From SSSZ01 sp036732025 (lineage in GTDB: Bacteria > Pseudomonadota > Gammaproteobacteria > Burkholderiales > Rhodocyclaceae): a stretch of DNA of 35,683 bases. The notes below the pieces were generated by a model. It saw nothing but the letters and a program-made list of their open reading frames with translations, was not told the origin of the DNA and searched no databases. Location of the stretch: assembly GCA_036732025.1 (NCBI GenBank), contig DAINDE010000041.1, positions 1 to 35,683 on the forward strand. The letters run 5' to 3'. Both the position numbers and the translations under genes were made by a program. Of the stretch, positions 32,333-35,683 are shown one piece after another (position 1 is the stretch's first letter; each line of letters opens with the position of its first letter).

Positions 32333-33355
32333 TCATTTCGCCGCCGCCGTCGCCGGCGCCAGCAGTTCCTTTTTCTTGGAATGGCAGTTGCGGCATTCCG
32401 ACACCGGGAAGGCCACCTTGCCGTGGCAGACGCCGCATTTCTCGCCAAGCAGGATGGCCGCCATGCTGATGGCGTTGGCCCCCTTCTGCGGCACGAAAAT
32501 GGCCGGATGGCAGTTGGAGCAGTCCAGCCATTCGGTGTGCTGCTTGTGGGGATAGACCACGTCCGGCATGGAGCCCTTCACTTCGCGCACGATGTTGAGG
32601 TCCATGACCACCGGCTCCGCCTTCGGATCGAGCCGGTCGTAGCGCGGCGCGATCTTCTTCTGGTTGAGCGCCTCGACCCAGTTGATGCGGTTGCCGGCGT
32701 TGCTCTTCGGCATTTGGGCGAAGGCCGACAGGGGCGGCTGCAGGGCATGGGTGCCGTCGTTGCCGGGATCGTGGATGCCGTCTTCCGGCGGCGGCAGGTT
32801 GCGCTTGTTGGCGGGCTTGAGCAGCCGGTTGAAGGAATTGACGTCGGCCGGCGCGGCGGCAACGGCCGAGGCGCCCGCGGCGGCGGCTTCCGCCACCGGC
32901 ATGGAAGACGGGGGGGCGACGGGGGCGGCCGCCTTGGGCTCCTCCTTCTTCGCCTCGGCCTTCTTCACTTCCTCCTTCTTGCCTTCGGCCTTCTTCGGCT
33001 CCTCCTTCTTCGGTTCCGGCTCGGCCTTGGCCGGCTTCACGGCATCCTTGACGGCGGCGAGCATGTAATCCACCGCGCCCTTGACCTCGGCGTCGGAGAG
33101 GGAGATATAACCGCCCTTGGCCGGCATGCCCTTGGGGGTGCCGTTGAGGGCGCTCTGGTAGAGTCGGGCCGTGCCGCCCGCCGCCCGCGGAGCCCAGTCC
33201 CCGCCGTTGCCGTAGCGGGGTGCCCCGGCCAGGCCGGTGGCGTGGCAGGTCGCGCAGACCTTGGCATAGACATCCTTGCCGCTCTGCTGGGCGGACGCCG
33301 GGCCGGAGAGCGCCGCACCGGCCGCCAGGAGCACCATCATGCTGAGTCGTTTCAT
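32333..33355 (-). CDS. Tetraheme fusion: monoheme cytochrome c, Lys/Glu/Pro linker, triheme domain
   Basis: 340 residues. Signal peptide to ~22. Domain 1 (~23-105) is a c5-like monoheme cytochrome with CATCH (34-38) and a Met ligand candidate M77 in KGMPAKGG. A charged linker (~107-142) repeats EEPKKAEGKKEEVKKAEAKK-like units and is followed by a Pro/Ala-rich stretch to ~170. Domain 2 (~190-325) matches the type B triheme protein: HTEWLDCSNCH (279-283), CGVCH (307-311) and CRNCH (321-325). The linker resembles TonB-type extended spacers and could let one heme domain reach from a partner at one membrane to the other. Confidence 0.93.
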   Translation of the reverse strand: MKRLSMMVLLAAGAALSGPASAQQSGKDVYAKVCATCHATGLAGAPRYGNGGDWAPRAAGGTARLYQSALNGTPKGMPAKGGYISLSDAEVKGAVDYMLAAVKDAVKPAKAEPEPKKEEPKKAEGKKEEVKKAEAKKEEPKAAAPVAPPSSMPVAEAAAAGASAVAAAPADVNSFNRLLKPANKRNLPPPEDGIHDPGNDGTHALQPPLSAFAQMPKSNAGNRINWVEALNQKKIAPRYDRLDPKAEPVVMDLNIVREVKGSMPDVVYPHKQHTEWLDCSNCHPAIFVPQKGANAISMAAILLGEKCGVCHGKVAFPVSECRNCHSKKKELLAPATAAAK

Positions 33356-33367
33356 GGTTGCACCTTT

Positions 33368-33787
33368 TTATTTCTTGGGCGCGCCGGCAGGCTGCGCGAG
33401 CTTCTGGATGGTGCTTTCGTGCACCTGGGTCGGGGTCCCCGGCTTGCCGGAGTGGCACAGATTGCAGTTCTCCACGGACCAGGCGATGTCGCCGTTGTGG
33501 CAGGCGCCGCAGAACTGGCCGTCGATGATCTTCACCATGTTGATTTCGTTGCCGCCGGCCTTGAACTTGAAACCGAGGTCGGCGTGGCAGACCTTGCAGC
33601 GGAAGCGCATGCGGTGGAACCAGTGGGGGAACACCGCCGGCCGCATGCCGGCCCCGTCGGAGTAATTGTTGATGACCACGTCGCCGTATTCCGCCCGGGC
33701 GTCGGGGATATCCACGAAGAGCACCGCGCAGAGCGCCAGCACCAGGCCGACGATCAGCCCACCCTTCAGGCTCAGGAGTTTTTTCAT
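33368..33787 (-). CDS. Triheme periplasmic cytochrome (c7-like), type A copy 2
   Basis: 139 residues. Signal segment LIVGLVLALCAVLFVDIPDARA. Hemes: CKVCH (64-68), CGACH (93-97) and CNLCH (108-112). The block VFPHWFHRMRFRCKVCHADLGFK (in part) closely matches the copy at 30418-30801. It has a longer C-terminal tail (VHESTIQKLAQPAGAPKK). It lies 51 bases after the barrel gene and 12 before the tetraheme fusion, so it is probably the immediate periplasmic partner of the porin. Confidence 0.93.
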   Translation of the reverse strand: MKKLLSLKGGLIVGLVLALCAVLFVDIPDARAEYGDVVINNYSDGAGMRPAVFPHWFHRMRFRCKVCHADLGFKFKAGGNEINMVKIIDGQFCGACHNGDIAWSVENCNLCHSGKPGTPTQVHESTIQKLAQPAGAPKK

Positions 33788-33838
33788 TTTGCTTCCTCAG
33801 GTTCGAGTCGGTTACCGGCGCCCCGGGCGCACGGGCGC

Positions 33839-35683
33839 TCAGTACGCGCCGATCTGCCGGGTCACCTGGAAAAAGAGCAGAGCATTTTTCTTGCCACCTA
33901 CGTCGCTGATGGCCGCGTTGGCCCGGAAGTCCAGCAACCCGATGCGGTAGTCGAGGCGGTTGTTGATGGTCCACCGGGTGCGGTCGATCTCGCCGTTGAT
34001 ATTGCCCAGCAGGCGCTCGTCCCGCAGGCGGGTGTCGGCGGTGAACAGGAGGCTGTAGCGCAGGCCGCGGACGCCGAGGAAGCGGGTATGGGTGTAGGAG
34101 GCCGATCCCAGCAGGGTCATGTGCTGGGTGTTGTAATTGCCGTTCCCGGTATCGGAGAAGCCGAAGGTCTGGCGCGTGTCGGTGGTCTGCTGGTTCCAGT
34201 TGAACTGCAGATTGACGTTGGCGGAGGAGAGCGGCGACAACTGGCCCATGCCGTTGAAGGCGAGGCTGAGCATGCGGTAGTGCTGGGCATTGACGCCGTT
34301 GGTGAGGATGTCGGAGAGGGAAAGGGAGGCGTTGCCGGTGAATTGCTCTCCCCAGCGCAGCCCGTAGCTGGCCGCCAGGCTGTGGGACAGCGAGGTGGAA
34401 TTGCCGATGCCCTGGTTCTGGTTGGCCAGCAGGGACTGGGCCACGGTGAGGGAGAGCGTTTCGCTGTCGGAAAGGGGGAAGAAGCGCCCGATGGAATGGC
34501 TGGCCTGGGCGCCGGTGGTCAGGTTGGCCGGGATCTCCCCGCTGCCGCTTTGCCAATTGACGTTGCCGCCCACGTTCCAGTTATAAGAATATTTCCCAAA
34601 ATTGAGAGGCGATCCCACGTAATTGGCGTTGGCGCCGACCAGGGTGATGAAGATTCCCGGGGCCCCGACGGTGCGCACCTGGTTGATGGCGGCATTGGCG
34701 CCGACGGTGAAATTGGTGGAGAAACGGTAGAGGGCGTTGAGATTGCCGCCCATGCTCTGGGAATCGATGGCCAGGCCGGAGAATTCGTTGCGCAGGCTGG
34801 CGTAGCGGACACTGCCGCTCAAGGTCAGGGGCAGGTCGTCCCGCTCCTCGAATTCCGGCATCCAGGTGCCGAAGGCGTTCATCTGCAGGAAGCGGGAACG
34901 GGTGTCGCCGAAATTGCCCGGGCCGCGGCCGCCGGTGATGCTGTTGTCCACGAAATTGACGTTGCCCGAGACGCTCATGTTGTCGTCCAGGGTGGCGTTG
35001 TGGGCGGTGTTGAAGCCAAGCAGGCGGGCCTGTTCGCCGGTGAGGGTGCGCCGGCCCAGGGAATAACGGCCGCTGGCGCTGTGCCGGACGATGCCGATCT
35101 CGGTGCCGTAATTGCCGGAGAGGGCGGTGAGGGTATCCTTGCCGCCCAGGCTGGAATCGACGGTGCTGTGATCGAACTGGGCGCCGGCGTTGGTGAAGCC
35201 GTCCTCGCCCCGATAGGTCTGGCGCAGGCCGAAGCGGGTGTTGACGTAGTCGTTGGTGACCAGGTTGCCGCTGGCCCGGCTGTCGGAACGGTCGAAATAG
35301 GCCTGGAAAGGGAAACGGCTGACGGGAAAGACGTTCAGTTCGCCGCCGCCGACCACCGTCGCATTGCGGCTGCTGCTGTCCTGGCCGCCGGCGCTGCCGC
35401 CGGAGCTGCCGGAGGAGGTGGTGGTCAGGCCGATGCGGCCGGCGACGGTGGCCGCCCAAGGCGCGTAGATGTAGCTGGCGGCGTTGAGGTTGGTGAACAT
35501 GGCCTGGGAAACGGAACTCTGCCCCCCGCTGGCCGAACTGCGCTGGATGGCGTAGCCCGAGGAGCCGCCCCAGCGGATGGGGGGAATGGTCCAGCGCAGG
35601 CCGTCTTCGGCATTTTCTCCCTTTTGGGAATCCCCGGCCGCCGCCTTGCCGTCGCCGGCATCGGATTCCCAAAAGGGAGAAAA
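33839..35683 (-). CDS. Outer-membrane beta-barrel (porin of a porin-cytochrome cluster), 5' end missing
   Basis: 614 residues are present; the frame stays open to the window edge, so the signal peptide and N-terminus lie outside. An internal ATG at 35500 is not a credible start because the reading frame upstream is coding (GLRWTIPPIRWGGSSGYA). The chain is Asn/Ser/Gly/Thr-rich with some twenty alternating strands such as YSYNWNVGGNVNWQSG and RWTINNRLDYRIGLLDFRA, ending FFQVTRQIGAY with a C-terminal aromatic. There is little sequence resemblance to the MtoB-like barrel at 17325-19490. It probably encloses one of the co-encoded cytochromes. Confidence 0.82.
   Translation of the reverse strand, partial: FSPFWESDAGDGKAAAGDSQKGENAEDGLRWTIPPIRWGGSSGYAIQRSSASGGQSSVSQAMFTNLNAASYIYAPWAATVAGRIGLTTTSSGSSGGSAGGQDSSSRNATVVGGGELNVFPVSRFPFQAYFDRSDSRASGNLVTNDYVNTRFGLRQTYRGEDGFTNAGAQFDHSTVDSSLGGKDTLTALSGNYGTEIGIVRHSASGRYSLGRRTLTGEQARLLGFNTAHNATLDDNMSVSGNVNFVDNSITGGRGPGNFGDTRSRFLQMNAFGTWMPEFEERDDLPLTLSGSVRYASLRNEFSGLAIDSQSMGGNLNALYRFSTNFTVGANAAINQVRTVGAPGIFITLVGANANYVGSPLNFGKYSYNWNVGGNVNWQSGSGEIPANLTTGAQASHSIGRFFPLSDSETLSLTVAQSLLANQNQGIGNSTSLSHSLAASYGLRWGEQFTGNASLSLSDILTNGVNAQHYRMLSLAFNGMGQLSPLSSANVNLQFNWNQQTTDTRQTFGFSDTGNGNYNTQHMTLLGSASYTHTRFLGVRGLRYSLLFTADTRLRDERLLGNINGEIDRTRWTINNRLDYRIGLLDFRANAAISDVGGKKNALLFFQVTRQIGAY
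35613..35683. repeat. 21-bp perfect inverted repeat ending exactly at the window edge
   Basis: Left arm 35613-35633 begins TTTTCTCCCTTTTGGG; right arm 35663-35683 is its exact reverse complement, ending at the final base. The arms are AT-rich against a GC-rich background and are separated by 29 bases. They lie inside the open frame of the barrel gene, encoding FSPFWES and DSQKGEN. Either a genuine hairpin or a fold-back artefact at a contig end. Confidence 0.9.

Noticed and set aside
33788..33838. GC-rich partial palindrome between the barrel and the triheme gene
   Set aside because: Only a six-base stem (GCGCCC/GGGCGC) without T-run; insufficient to call a terminator or attenuator.

Overview
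The window is GC-rich and gene-dense, with c-type cytochrome genes throughout. It fits a betaproteobacterium, most likely in or near the Rhodocyclales: a CIRCE-controlled groESL, a Tat-exported HiPIP, System I genes ccmFGHI and an MtrA/MtoA-type decaheme cytochrome with its MtrB/MtoB-type porin. The taxonomic call is inference. No tRNA, rRNA, CRISPR array or insertion sequence was found. No gap between genes exceeds 300 bases.

Left end (1-3500): the 5' part of groL and all of groES run leftward from a sigma-70 promoter overlapped by a perfect CIRCE operator. Rightward is a tight set of HiPIP, bacteriohemerythrin, a radical-SAM/SPASM-like protein that lacks the cysteines for its AdoMet cluster, and a 66-aa hypothetical protein. 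A sigma-54-like promoter precedes the HiPIP gene.

Region 3499-9738 (minus strand) is one probable operon: a membrane histidine kinase with a Cys-rich insertion in its dimerization domain, an NtrC-type sigma-54 activator, a Sel1-repeat protein, a monoheme cytochrome c, and two paralogous secreted seven-bladed beta-propellers. A second Sel1 protein diverges from it (9872-10408).

Region 10405-15754 (minus strand) is the System I late module ccmF-ccmG-ccmH-ccmI, then a Tll0287-like heme protein and a TlpA-like lipoprotein. ccmI is split by an in-frame amber codon.

Region 15954-21981 (plus strand) is an Fe(II)-oxidation or extracellular-electron-transfer operon of Mto/Pio/Mtr type: a monoheme cytochrome without methionine, the decaheme MtoA-like protein, the MtoB-like barrel, a chemoreceptor with a c-heme motif in its sensor domain, and a cytochrome b561. 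A strong -24/-12 sigma-54 promoter precedes it, so the neighbouring NtrC-type regulator is the obvious candidate activator.

Region 22033-35683 (minus strand) is a second, apparently separate porin-cytochrome cluster with short gaps or overlaps throughout. In order of transcription it has an outer-membrane beta-barrel (cut by the window edge), a triheme cytochrome, a tetraheme fusion with a Lys/Glu/Pro linker, a heme-free helical periplasmic protein, two triheme cytochromes, two NHL-type propellers (one a lipoprotein), an 11-heme cytochrome, ResB, CcsA, and a heme-copper-oxidase-like protein fused to TPRs. The cluster carries 24 CXXCH sites and its own System II heme ligase (ResB/CcsA), although System I genes lie 8 kb away. 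This is the most likely under-described system here. The window ends exactly on a 21-bp perfect inverted repeat, which may be biological or an assembly-end artefact.
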